64,000 nucleotides of DNA from Halorhabdus salina. GTDB taxonomy: Archaea; Halobacteriota; Halobacteria; Halobacteriales; Haloarculaceae. The DNA lies in contig NZ_JACDNP010000003.1 in assembly GCF_013839425.1 (NCBI RefSeq), positions 1 through 64,000 on the forward strand, read 5' to 3'. The notes under the pieces were generated by a model that saw only the letters and a list, made by a program, of their open reading frames with translations, made no database searches and was not told the origin of the DNA. Of the stretch, positions 28,619 to 36,236 are shown piece by piece (the stretch's first letter is position 1; the number at the start of each line of letters is the position of its first letter). The translations under genes and the position numbers were made by a program.

Positions 28619-29665
28619 ATGTCGACTGCCATCCTGCTGTTGAACTTCGGCGAACCGGCCACGCCCGAACGCGAGGCTGTCGTCTCGTATCTCGAACGCA
28701 TCTTCTTCAACAACCGCGAGATCGAGGGCGACACTACCGAGGCCGAGGCCCGCGAACGCTCCCGCGAGCTCGCCGAGCGCCGGGCCGGCCCACTCATCGA
28801 GGAGTACGAGGAGATCGGTGGCTCGCCACTGAACGGCCAGGCTCGCCAGCAGGCCGATGCACTGCAAAAGCGACTCCGCGAACGCGGCAGGGACATCGAG
28901 ACCTACATCGGCATGCAGTTCACCGAGCCGTTCATCGGCGACGCCGTCGACGCCGCGATTGCGGACGGCCATGATCGAATCATCGGCCTGCCGATCTACC
29001 CGCTGTGTGGCCCCTCGACGACCGTTGACGCCCTTGAAGAGCTGCGGGAGGCTGCCAACGAACGCGACTTCGACGGCGACCTGCAGGAGCTCTCGGGCTG
29101 GCATCGCCATCCTGACTATCCACGACTGCGGGCCGATGCGATCGAGGCTTACGTCGACCGTGAGGGAGTCGACCTGCACGATCCCGACACGGCACTTGTC
29201 TTTTCGGCTCACGGGACGCCACAGCACTACCTCGACGAAGGGAGCCGATACGACATCTACGTCACCGAGTACGTCGAGACCGTCGCGGGCCTGCTGGACA
29301 TCGATACCTACGAACTTGGCTACCAGAATCACGAGAACCGGGGCATCCCGTGGACCGAACCCGAGATCGAGGACGTCATCGAACGCGTCGAGGCCGAACG
29401 GGTCGTCGTCGACCCGATCAGCTTCATCCACGAACAAAGTGAGACGCTCTCGGAACTGGACGTCGAGTTGCGCGAGGAGGCCGAAGACGAGGGCCTGGAG
29501 TTCCACCGCGTGCCGATCCCCCACGATGACGAGCGCTTCGTCGGGGTCCTGGAGGACCTCGTCGAACCGTTTCTCGCTGACTTCGATCCGGCGGTCTATC
29601 AGTTCCGACAGTGTCAGTGCCGGGACGAACCGGGGACAATGTGTCTGAACGCGCCCTTCGAGTAG
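28619..29665 (+). CDS. hemH: Ferrochelatase family protein
   Basis: The 348-residue protein matches HemH, which inserts iron into a porphyrin in the last part of haem synthesis. It has LLLNFGEPATPEREAVVSYL at the N-terminus, the SAHGTP motif with the catalytic histidine (about residues 199-204) and the DPISFIHEQSETLSELD region with the second active-site cluster. The tail carries CQC and a further Cys (FRQCQCRDEPGTMCLN), possibly a metal or Fe-S site. It converges on hemE with no base between the two stop codons. Confidence 0.92.
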   Translation: MSTAILLLNFGEPATPEREAVVSYLERIFFNNREIEGDTTEAEARERSRELAERRAGPLIEEYEEIGGSPLNGQARQQADALQKRLRERGRDIETYIGMQFTEPFIGDAVDAAIADGHDRIIGLPIYPLCGPSTTVDALEELREAANERDFDGDLQELSGWHRHPDYPRLRADAIEAYVDREGVDLHDPDTALVFSAHGTPQHYLDEGSRYDIYVTEYVETVAGLLDIDTYELGYQNHENRGIPWTEPEIEDVIERVEAERVVVDPISFIHEQSETLSELDVELREEAEDEGLEFHRVPIPHDDERFVGVLEDLVEPFLADFDPAVYQFRQCQCRDEPGTMCLNAPFE

Positions 29666-30673
29666 CTATCGCTCGATCGATTTGGCGGTTTCGACGAACG
29701 CTTCGACTCCCTCAACCGGGGTGTCCTTGTGGACACCGTGACCCAGATTGAGGATGTGCCCACGCGGGCCGGCCGCCTCGATCACATCTCGTGTCCGCTC
29801 ACGGACCGTCGCCGGATCGGCAAAGAGGACCGAGGGATCGAGATTCCCCTGAACAGCACGATCGCCCAGTTGCTCGCGGGCGGCGCCTATCTCGACGGAC
29901 CAGTCCAAGCCGACGACGTCAGCGTCAGTGGCCGCCAGTTGGTCAAGTCGGCCGCTCATGTTCCGCACGAAAGCGATCGTCGGGGCCTCAACCGCCGACA
30001 GGATCTCGCGGTGGAGCGGCTGGATAAACTCCTGGTAGTCTGCGGGCGGGAGCACGCTGGCGTACGTGTCGAATAGCTGGACGACGTCCGCACCATGCTC
30101 GACCTGGTAGTGGAGGAATTCCGTGACGGCGTCGGCGAAGATCGCAAGCAGGTCGCGGAAGGCGTCGGGATGTCGGGCGCGGAACTGCCGGACTGGATAA
30201 TGATTCCGTGTTGGATGGCCGGCGACCGCATAGGCGGCAAGCGTGAAGGGGCCACCGGCAAAGCCGATAACCCCGGTTTCGTCGCCGACTCTCGTTTCGA
30301 GGCGGTCGAGCAAGGATCCGACGTAATCGAGTTCATCTGAGATGGACGCATAGGCGTTGGGTACGTCGGCCGGGTCGGCGACTGGCTCGCTAACGATCGG
30401 GCCTTTGCCGGGCTCGATGTGGTACTCGAAACCGAGTGGTTCGAGGATCGTCAGGATGTCCGAGAACATGACGACGCCGTCAGGCCGGTAGCGGTCCCAA
30501 GGTTGGAGTGTGATCTCGGCCGCGATCTCGGGGGTCGTCACGGCTTCGAGGAAGTCGTACTCCTCGCGAATGTCGCGGTACTCGGGGAGGTGTCGGCCTG
30601 CCTGGCGCATCAGCCACACCGGCGGTCGCTCCGTGCGCTCGCCCCGGGCCGCCCGCACGAGTAAATCACTCAT
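29666..30673 (-). CDS. hemE: Uroporphyrinogen decarboxylase
   Basis: The 335-residue HemE removes the four acetate carboxyls of uroporphyrinogen III to give coproporphyrinogen III. The signature PPVWLMRQAGRHLPEYR is at residues 17-33 with both conserved arginines. FAGGPFTLAAYAVAGHP and the late GHGVHKDTPVE also fit. I start at the ATG at 30673; the longer frame upstream is AT-rich noise. It lies tail to tail with hemH, which acts later in haem synthesis. Confidence 0.95.
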   Translation of the reverse strand: MSDLLVRAARGERTERPPVWLMRQAGRHLPEYRDIREEYDFLEAVTTPEIAAEITLQPWDRYRPDGVVMFSDILTILEPLGFEYHIEPGKGPIVSEPVADPADVPNAYASISDELDYVGSLLDRLETRVGDETGVIGFAGGPFTLAAYAVAGHPTRNHYPVRQFRARHPDAFRDLLAIFADAVTEFLHYQVEHGADVVQLFDTYASVLPPADYQEFIQPLHREILSAVEAPTIAFVRNMSGRLDQLAATDADVVGLDWSVEIGAAREQLGDRAVQGNLDPSVLFADPATVRERTRDVIEAAGPRGHILNLGHGVHKDTPVEGVEAFVETAKSIER

Positions 30674-30773
30674 TGCCGAGGATTGTACTCGAACGTGGTT
30701 AAGGAATTCCCATATGGATCTCCGGTGACCGATCCCTATCCACCTGAAGTCGCAGTGGAAACATTCTGAATGC

Positions 30774-30790
30774 GAAAATATATAATTATA
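30774..30790 (+). promoter_or_regulatory. AT-rich promoter before the interrupted small gene
   Basis: A strongly AT-rich block with overlapping TATA-like elements (AAAATATATAATTATA) lies 20-36 bases before the ATG at 30810. Confidence 0.5.
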
Positions 30791-30809
30791 AAACATATAT
30801 AATTGGCTG

Positions 30810-31194
30810 ATGGGCAGTTACAACATCGACGTGAACACGGCAAAGAATCGGATGACGCTTAGACTGGAGGGGCAACTCGATACGTCCGAGGTCGAAGCCG
30901 TGATCGATGCGATGGCTGATGGCGCACAAGACCTCGACGATGGATGGGGGTTGATAAACGATATCTCCGCGTTCAAGCCAGCGGCGGAGGATGCCGAAAC
31001 GAGTCTCAAAGAGGGGGGCAACAGAGGCGGGCCGACTCGGTATGGATACCGTCGTCCGCGTTACCGGTGAGTCGATAACGGCCGAATTCCAGTGGGAGCG
31101 GATCGGCGACGAAGCGTCTTCCGAGGAAGGCTACGATGTCTTCGTGGCCGAATCTGTCGACGACGCCGCGGCGATGCTCGACGAACACCAGTGA
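30810..31194 (+). pseudogene. Frameshifted STAS-like small protein
   Basis: The frame from 30810 encodes about 70 sensible residues (MTLRLEGQLDTSEVEAVIDA, GWGLINDISAFKPAAEDAE), then turns to arginine-rich noise. From about 31020 the next frame continues (GMDTVVRVTGESITAEFQWE ... YDVFVAESVDDAAAMLDEHQ). The break coincides with a run of six G at 31012-31018; deleting one G would give one ~127-residue protein. The layout resembles small haloarchaeal SpoIIAA/STAS-like proteins, an assignment I hold loosely. Confidence 0.7.
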
Positions 31195-31268
31195 TCTAGC
31201 CGACTGATTACACTGAGCGTCAATCGGCAAACGTCACATAGTTAATCTCCGGTGGCGAACCCTTGCCC

Positions 31269-31916
31269 ATGGGTCAGCCGAAAATTCTGCTGCTGGGACC
31301 ACCGGGCGCTGGCAAAGGCACACAGAGTTCGAATCTCGTCGAAGCATTCGGTGTCGAGCACGTGACGACGGGGGATGCACTCCGATCGAACAAGGAGATG
31401 GACATCTCGGATCTCGGCCTGGAATACGATACGCCGGGCGAGTACATGGATCAAGGCGAACTCGTCCCCGACGAAGTGGTTAACGCCATTGTCGAGAAAG
31501 CCCTGACCAGCGCGGATGGGTTCGTTCTCGATGGCTATCCCCGGAATCTCGAGCAGGCCGAACAACTCGAATCGATGACTGACCTGGACGGTATCGTCTC
31601 CCTGTCGGTCTCCGAGGACGAACTCGTCGACCGACTGACCGGGCGACGGGTCTGTGACGAGTGCGGGGAGAACTACCACGTCGAGTTCGATCAACCCGAG
31701 AACGAGGGTGTCTGTGACGAGTGTGGTGGCGAGTTGATCCAGCGTGAGGACGACGAGGAGGACGCTGTCCGGAATCGCCTCGATGTCTTCGCCGAGAACA
31801 CCGAGCCAGTCATCGAGTACTACAGCGACCGTGCGGATTTCGTCGATATCGACGGGGAACAGTCCTTGGATACGGTCTGGGAAGAGTTGCAGGCCGCCGT
31901 CGAAGACACCGTCTAA
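31269..31916 (+). CDS. adk: Adenylate kinase
   Basis: The 215-residue enzyme interconverts ATP, AMP and ADP. The P-loop [10 protein letters not shown] is at residues 10-19. The NMP-binding part includes TTGDALRS and DGYPRN. The long LID carries a Cys4 zinc-like site (CDECGENYH ... CDECGG). The ATG at 31269 is used; a TTG two codons earlier is possible. A TATA-like AGTTAATC is about 25 bases upstream. In many archaea adk directly follows secY; here about 16 kb intervenes. Confidence 0.96.
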   Translation: MGQPKILLLGPPGAGKGTQSSNLVEAFGVEHVTTGDALRSNKEMDISDLGLEYDTPGEYMDQGELVPDEVVNAIVEKALTSADGFVLDGYPRNLEQAEQLESMTDLDGIVSLSVSEDELVDRLTGRRVCDECGENYHVEFDQPENEGVCDECGGELIQREDDEEDAVRNRLDVFAENTEPVIEYYSDRADFVDIDGEQSLDTVWEELQAAVEDTV

Positions 31917-32024
31917 TCGCGGAGTGGCACCGACGTTTCAGCTGGCACGGCGACGTGTTTCGTTGGCACAGGGTCGTCTGGAAACTACAACGTTGATTTA
32001 CCTGCGTTCATTAGAGGGGGTACG

Positions 32025-32897
32025 ATGGCACGGACAGGCGAGAAGATAGACCGTCTCGTCGCCGAGGACGGAAGCATGGAGGGGGCGATCGAGACGGTGC
32101 TGTCGACGGCCGACGAACAGGGCACCGTCTCGTGGGGCGACGTTAGCGACGACCTCTCGAGCGGCCAGTGGGGCCGACTAATCGAAACCGGCCTCCTGAT
32201 CGACGCCGACGGCGATGGGTTCGTCGTCGACGATCCCGAAGGCGTCCAAGAGGCCCTAGAGGTCGCCGAACCCGAAGACGACGAAGAGAGTAGTTGGACG
32301 ACTTGGGACAAACTCGCCGGCGTCGGCGCGGTATCACTCATCCTGGGCTACTCGATCCCGTCGATCAAGAACACCGTCGGGACGACTCTGGATACTGTGC
32401 TGGGCCCGGTCGAGTCGATGTTGCCCTTCTACATGGTCATCCTCGTCCTGGCGACGCTGACTGGACTCTGGTCGGCACTCCTCCAGGACAATCTCATGGA
32501 CATGAGCGGAATGGGCCAACACCAAGAGAAGATGGAGCAGCTCAAGGAGCGCCGCGAGCGTGCCAAAGAGCGGGGCGACGACGAGGAACTCGATCGTATC
32601 CAGCAAGAGCAAATGGAGATGATGAGCGACCAGATGGGCATGTTCAAACAGCAGATCCGCCCGATGGTCTGGATCATGCTCTTTACGATCCCCATCTTCC
32701 TGTGGCTGTACTGGCGGACCGGAAACCTGGATATGAACGGCGTGGCGATCGTCATGCCGCTGTTTGGTGAGATTGCCAACTGGAATGCCGGGACGCTTGG
32801 CCCGTGGCCGGCCTGGCTATTCTGGTATTTCGTCTGCTCGCTGTCTTTCAGCCAGATCGTCCGCAAGGCGTTGAACGTCCAGACGACGCCCACCTGA
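32025..32897 (+). CDS. DUF106 membrane protein (archaeal Oxa1/EMC3 relative)
   Basis: The 290-residue protein has a soluble acidic N-terminus (1-~95). A membrane domain follows: helices at about 100-120, 130-150, 220-238 and 260-283. A charged coiled segment (EKMEQLKERRERAKERGDDE) and methionine-rich EMMSDQMGMFKQQIRPM precede the later helices. This is the archaeal DUF106 family, related to Oxa1/YidC and EMC3 insertases, and its place between adk and cmk is conserved. It probably helps insert membrane proteins alongside SecY (inference from family). Confidence 0.88.
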   Translation: MARTGEKIDRLVAEDGSMEGAIETVLSTADEQGTVSWGDVSDDLSSGQWGRLIETGLLIDADGDGFVVDDPEGVQEALEVAEPEDDEESSWTTWDKLAGVGAVSLILGYSIPSIKNTVGTTLDTVLGPVESMLPFYMVILVLATLTGLWSALLQDNLMDMSGMGQHQEKMEQLKERRERAKERGDDEELDRIQQEQMEMMSDQMGMFKQQIRPMVWIMLFTIPIFLWLYWRTGNLDMNGVAIVMPLFGEIANWNAGTLGPWPAWLFWYFVCSLSFSQIVRKALNVQTTPT

Positions 32898-32941
32898 TCG
32901 GGCCGTTCGATCGTTCTCCGGGTGAACTGCGAGACGCACTG

Positions 32942-32953
32942 CTTTTTACCGCG
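32942..32953 (+). promoter_or_regulatory. TATA-like element of cmk
   Basis: CTTTTTACCGCG lies about 25 bases before the ATG at 32971, the spacing of a leaderless haloarchaeal transcript. Confidence 0.5.
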
Positions 32954-32970
32954 CCGTTCGCAGGTAGCAT

Positions 32971-33549
32971 ATGTTGATCACCGTCTCCGGCCCTGCCGGC
33001 AGCGGCAAGAGTACGCTCGCCGAGAGTCTCGCTGACGCCTTAGATTATGACCACGTCAGCGGCGGCGACATTTTTCGCTCTCTCGCCGAGGAACGGGAGA
33101 TGACGCCTCTGGAGTTGAACAAACAGGCCGAGGACGACGAGACTATCGACCTGGATCTGGATCGACGATTGCGGACGACTGCCCAGGATCGTGACGATCT
33201 CGTCCTGGAATCCCGGCTGGCCGGCTGGATGGCCGGCGATCACGCCGACCTGAAACTCTGGCTGGACGCGCCACTCGGCGTCCGGGCCGACCGGATCTCC
33301 CAGCGCGAGAACAAACCGATCGAACAGGCTAAAACCGAGACAAAAGAGCGTGGCGAGAGCGAAGCCCAGCGATATCGCGAGTACTACGGGATTGATATCG
33401 GCGATCTTTCGATCTACGATCTGGTGATCAACACCGCTCGCTGGGGCCCGCAGGGCGTATTGAGCGTTGTCTTGCACGCCGTCGAGTCCTACGAAGCCAA
33501 CGGGGACGAGGGGAAAGCGCCGATCGACGATCTCGACTACGATTTCTAA
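32971..33549 (+). CDS. cmk: Cytidylate kinase, archaeal type
   Basis: The 192-residue enzyme phosphorylates CMP and dCMP. The P-loop GPAGSGKST is at residues 7-15. The family motif [15 protein letters not shown] follows at about 28-42, and [20 protein letters not shown] at about 89-108. It overlaps the cbf5 start by one base. Confidence 0.95.
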   Translation: MLITVSGPAGSGKSTLAESLADALDYDHVSGGDIFRSLAEEREMTPLELNKQAEDDETIDLDLDRRLRTTAQDRDDLVLESRLAGWMAGDHADLKLWLDAPLGVRADRISQRENKPIEQAKTETKERGESEAQRYREYYGIDIGDLSIYDLVINTARWGPQGVLSVVLHAVESYEANGDEGKAPIDDLDYDF

Positions 33550-34433
33550 TGAGTCTCCGTGGCCCCCCTGAAGAGCGCTCGCCCACCGCCCTGCTCGAGT
33601 TCGGGGTGGTCAACCTCGATAAGCCCCCCGGCCCCTCGGCCCATCAGATCGCCGCCTGGGTGCGTGACCTGGCCGGGCTCGACCGAGCGGCTCACGCCGG
33701 CACGCTCGATCCGAAGGTGACTGGTTGTCTGCCGATGTTGCTTGGCGATGCCACGCGAATCGCACAGGTCTTCGACGACAGCATCAAAGAATACGTTGCC
33801 GTCCTGGAGTTACACGACCGCGTCCGTCAAGCCGACGTAGAGCAGGTTGCCGCTGCGTTCGAAGGCGAGATCTATCAGAAGCCGCCCAAGAAAAGCGCCG
33901 TCGTCCGCCAGTTGCGCACCCGGGAGATTTTCGATCTGGATGTTCTCGAGACCGATGACCGACAGGCACTGCTCCGAGTGCGTTGTGAGAGCGGGACCTA
34001 CATCCGGAAACTGTGTCACGACATGGGGCTCGCGCTGGGGACCGGCGCGCACATGGGCGATCTCCGGCGGGTCGGGACCGACCCCTTCGACGACAGCGAC
34101 CTGGTGACGCTCCATGACTTCACCGACGCGCTTTCGTGGTGGCGCGAAGACGACGATCCCGAGCCACTGCGGGAGGTCGTCCAGCCAGCCGAGCGAGCAT
34201 TGGTCGATCTCCCCTCGGTGACGATTGCTGAGAGTGCTGCGGAATCGGTCGCAGAGGGGGCACCCGTCTACGCGCCGGGTGTCATCGACGCCAAGGACGG
34301 GCTCGATCCCGCCGCTGCACCGCTCGTTGCCTGTTACACCCCCAACGGAGCCGCGGTCTGTCTCGGGCGGATCGTCGGGGATCCGGCAGCCGAGGAGGGG
34401 ACAGTTGTTGACCTCGAACGGGTATTGGTCTGA
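33549..34433 (+). CDS. cbf5: tRNA/rRNA pseudouridine synthase Cbf5 (TruB family)
   Basis: The 294-residue protein is archaeal Cbf5, catalytic subunit of H/ACA RNPs and also able to make tRNA pseudouridine 55. It has NLDKPPGPSAHQIAAWV and the catalytic aspartate motif HAGTLDPKVTGCLP (about residues 44-57). CESGTYIRKLCHDMG is present near residue 150, and a C-terminal PUA domain occupies about residues 215-290. It closes the adk-DUF106-cmk-cbf5 group. Confidence 0.94.
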   Translation: MSLRGPPEERSPTALLEFGVVNLDKPPGPSAHQIAAWVRDLAGLDRAAHAGTLDPKVTGCLPMLLGDATRIAQVFDDSIKEYVAVLELHDRVRQADVEQVAAAFEGEIYQKPPKKSAVVRQLRTREIFDLDVLETDDRQALLRVRCESGTYIRKLCHDMGLALGTGAHMGDLRRVGTDPFDDSDLVTLHDFTDALSWWREDDDPEPLREVVQPAERALVDLPSVTIAESAAESVAEGAPVYAPGVIDAKDGLDPAAAPLVACYTPNGAAVCLGRIVGDPAAEEGTVVDLERVLV

Positions 34434-34446
34434 TCCGACGACGAAA

Positions 34447-34461
34447 CGAAGGCCTTAACTC
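34447..34461 (+). promoter_or_regulatory. Promoter of tRNA-Pro
   Basis: GGCCTTAACT lies about 26-35 bases before the mature tRNA 5' end. It resembles a BRE/TATA combination. Confidence 0.45.
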
Positions 34462-34485
34462 TGGCTCAGTCATTCTTCGAATCGC

Positions 34486-34556
34486 GGGACCGTAGGGTAG
34501 CGGTATCCTCGGCGCATGGGGTGCGTCGGACCCGAGTTCGAATCTCGGCGGCCCCA
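34486..34556 (+). tRNA. tRNA-Pro (anticodon GGG)
   Basis: A 71-nt cloverleaf with anticodon stem GGCGC/GCGTC and loop ATGGGGT, giving anticodon GGG. The T arm is CCGAG-TTCGAAT-CTCGG. The acceptor GGGACCG/CGGCCCC has a mismatch at the fourth pair (A opposite C). CCA is not encoded. The accessory segment with the replication gene starts directly after it, making this a likely integration site. Confidence 0.9.
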
Positions 34557-34703
34557 CTCAAACTTTTGACAGGTCCACACACCTGCACGTTTAGGTGTGC
34601 GAACCGACAATTTCCTGAGAAAATTAGTCTGGAATTAAGCCGGTCTTTAAGTGCCGACAATCACCCCGACCTCACAGTTCGTCGTCTGAATCATCTGATC
34701 GAG

Positions 34704-34838
34704 GTGCTACGTCGTCAGCGGTGGCCCTATCCACCGTGTGAGTTCGTTCGTGCCTCGCGTCTCGTCGACTACGGCGCTAAAGATTCGGATGTTCGTCGAG
34801 CCGTTGAGGCAGTTGAGGACGGTGATCGAGATGTCTAA
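34704..34838 (+). CDS. Small ORF at the left edge of the accessory segment
   Basis: The coding-like frame runs RRLNHLIEVLRRQRWPYPPC through SDVRRAVEAVEDGDRDV to the stop at 34838, overlapping the next gene by 8 bases. The frame is open back into the tRNA, but the only clean start near the conserved-looking part is GTG at 34704. Sequence just before it (from about 34655) also looks coded, so the true start is uncertain and the gene may be truncated by integration. A TTTAAG element lies at 34647. No family is recognised. Confidence 0.5.
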   Translation: MLRRQRWPYPPCEFVRASRLVDYGAKDSDVRRAVEAVEDGDRDV

Positions 34839-35163
34839 GTCGGCGAGAGCGCCGGCTATCTCGACGACCGGCCTCGGATACCACTTCGCTCGTGACGAGT
34901 CTGGTGGTCGTTACGATACTGTTTACGTTCATCAGTTGTGTGCGATTGCTGGCGGTGCTGACCCGCATCGTGTGTTTGCAGATCAAACCGACGTGCATCA
35001 CCTTCCTCTCTCGGAATGGCTCGATCTCGACGAGCACGTTCCACCGTCGCCGATCGAGGTCGGTGATATCTCCCTCCCGGCGATCGACACACCGGATTCA
35101 GTCGAAGTACGAAACCAGTGGGAACACCGTTCACAGAATCTCCGAGGTGTCAGCGATGACTGA
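34831..35163 (+). CDS. HNH-like small accessory protein
   Basis: The 110-residue protein contains YVHQLCAIAGGADPHRVFAD followed by QTDVHHLPLSEWLDLDEHV. This resembles the layout of small haloviral and plasmid HNH proteins, in which a VHH pair precedes an N-rich helix. The final asparagine/histidine of a complete HNH motif is not evident, so nuclease activity is uncertain. The gene is coupled by short overlaps to both neighbours. Confidence 0.65.
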   Translation: MSKSARAPAISTTGLGYHFARDESGGRYDTVYVHQLCAIAGGADPHRVFADQTDVHHLPLSEWLDLDEHVPPSPIEVGDISLPAIDTPDSVEVRNQWEHRSQNLRGVSDD

Positions 35164-35353
35164 GACGGTCCTACTCGTGGAACTTGTTCCCGATCTCGTA
35201 GACCTGTACGCTCAGGTCCGTGAAGCGTCTCACTCGCGTCCGGTTCGGACGCTTCGACGGGATGAGTTTGTTCGACAAGTGAAGTTTGCTCAGCAGTCTT
35301 CTCGACCGAACGAGGCCACTGCTCGGCTTGTTGAGGACGGTGGTGCGCGATGA
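35156..35353 (+). CDS. Small accessory protein, unknown
   Basis: The 65-residue protein begins TETVLLVELVPDLVDLYAQV and is helical and basic toward the end (RTLRRDEFVRQVKFAQQS). It overlaps the genes before and after it by a few bases, typical of a compact plasmid or viral operon. I recognise no family. Confidence 0.6.
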   Translation: MTETVLLVELVPDLVDLYAQVREASHSRPVRTLRRDEFVRQVKFAQQSSRPNEATARLVEDGGAR

Positions 35354-35568
35354 GCCGATTCGCCGGTTTCGATGAAGCTGCTCGCTTCGCTGATCCTTCG
35401 ATTTCGCGGCCGTCGGCGTGCCGTCATCAGGAGATAGCCAGAACGGACCTGATGACGCTCAAGAACGGGACAAGAACGTTCTACTGTCCCGACTGTAGCC
35501 GTCTAGTGTACCTCCAGGCGATTCCCGAAGACGCGGCTGCTCCCGATCGAGGTGATGGCCGTGTCTGA
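35350..35568 (+). CDS. Small zinc-ribbon-like protein
   Basis: The 72-residue protein has a possible zinc site: CRHQ near residue 24 and YCPDC near residue 45 (GTRTFYCPDCSRLVYLQ). It overlaps the preceding gene by 4 bases and the following by 14. Such tiny zinc-binding proteins are common in haloviral and plasmid genomes. The function is unknown. Confidence 0.6.
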   Translation: MSRFAGFDEAARFADPSISRPSACRHQEIARTDLMTLKNGTRTFYCPDCSRLVYLQAIPEDAAAPDRGDGRV

Positions 35569-35776
35569 ACTGGAGTATTCCAGCGGCGAGGTTCCCGCTA
35601 CTGACCCACATCGGTGCGAGGGCGTTGATGTTCCCGACGTTCCGGACAACATCGACTGGTCAGTGTATCGGTGGTATACCTGTCAGGCGTGTGGCTGGCC
35701 GTGCATCGAGAGAATAGATTCGGCTACTGCTCAGGTTGGTGTCTGTTGGTACTGTCTTCGTGAGGGTGATATCTAG
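35555..35776 (+). CDS. Small four-cysteine zinc-finger protein
   Basis: The 73-residue protein carries CQACGWPC near residue 43 and VCWYC near residue 64, a likely treble-clef or ribbon zinc site. The start could be GTG 35552, ATG 35555 or GTG 35561; I use the ATG. It is the last gene of the compact five-gene cluster before the hairpin-rich block. Confidence 0.6.
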   Translation: MAVSELEYSSGEVPATDPHRCEGVDVPDVPDNIDWSVYRWYTCQACGWPCIERIDSATAQVGVCWYCLREGDI

Positions 35777-36236
35777 CACCTCACCAACGTCACAAGCGAG
35801 GGCGAGGGAGAGCCGGCAGGCCCGGAAGCGCAGGCGACGCCGCGTAGCGGCGCCGACGAGCATCCCGGACCGGACCGCGAGGGCCAATCGCGGTCCGCAC
35901 CGGCTCGACTGACTGGAAGCGCCCCCTCGCGGGGCGACCCGGAAGCCCGAGCGCACTCCCCGAACCCGGAGGGTGAGGGGACTTCTTCGCTGCGGTCGTG
36001 GAGAGAGGTCTCCCCGGCGTCGAGCCCTCGTGATCGAGGGATTCAGGACGACCACTCAACGTCCGGCTCGGTTGACTGATGATCGCCGGACCACAGGTGT
36101 GGTCCCCCGCCCGACCCACCCACCCTGTCAATCGTGGGTCCGACGGAGTGCCGGCCCCCTTTACGGGGGTCGGCAGTCCCGTCACGAGTAGCGCAGCCTC
36201 TCTCCAGTACACTCGCAGCTTTCTCACTGCGTTCCT
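35777..36236. repeat. Hairpin-rich non-coding block upstream of rep
   Basis: About 460 bases without a credible gene hold several inverted repeats: CGCCGC/GCGGCG around 35837-35852, GCCCC/GGGGC at 35921-35935, CCCTCG/CGAGGG at 36025-36040, a perfect GGACCAC/GTGGTCC at 36088-36105, and a C-rich/G-rich pair at 36150-36173. It lies directly before the HUH initiator gene. A replication origin (dso), a structured leader RNA, or both are possible; that is inference. Confidence 0.6.

Noticed and set aside
34521-34838. A 105-codon gene starting inside tRNA-Pro
   Set aside because: The start lies within the tRNA and the first ~40 residues look random; only the 3' part is kept as a candidate CDS.
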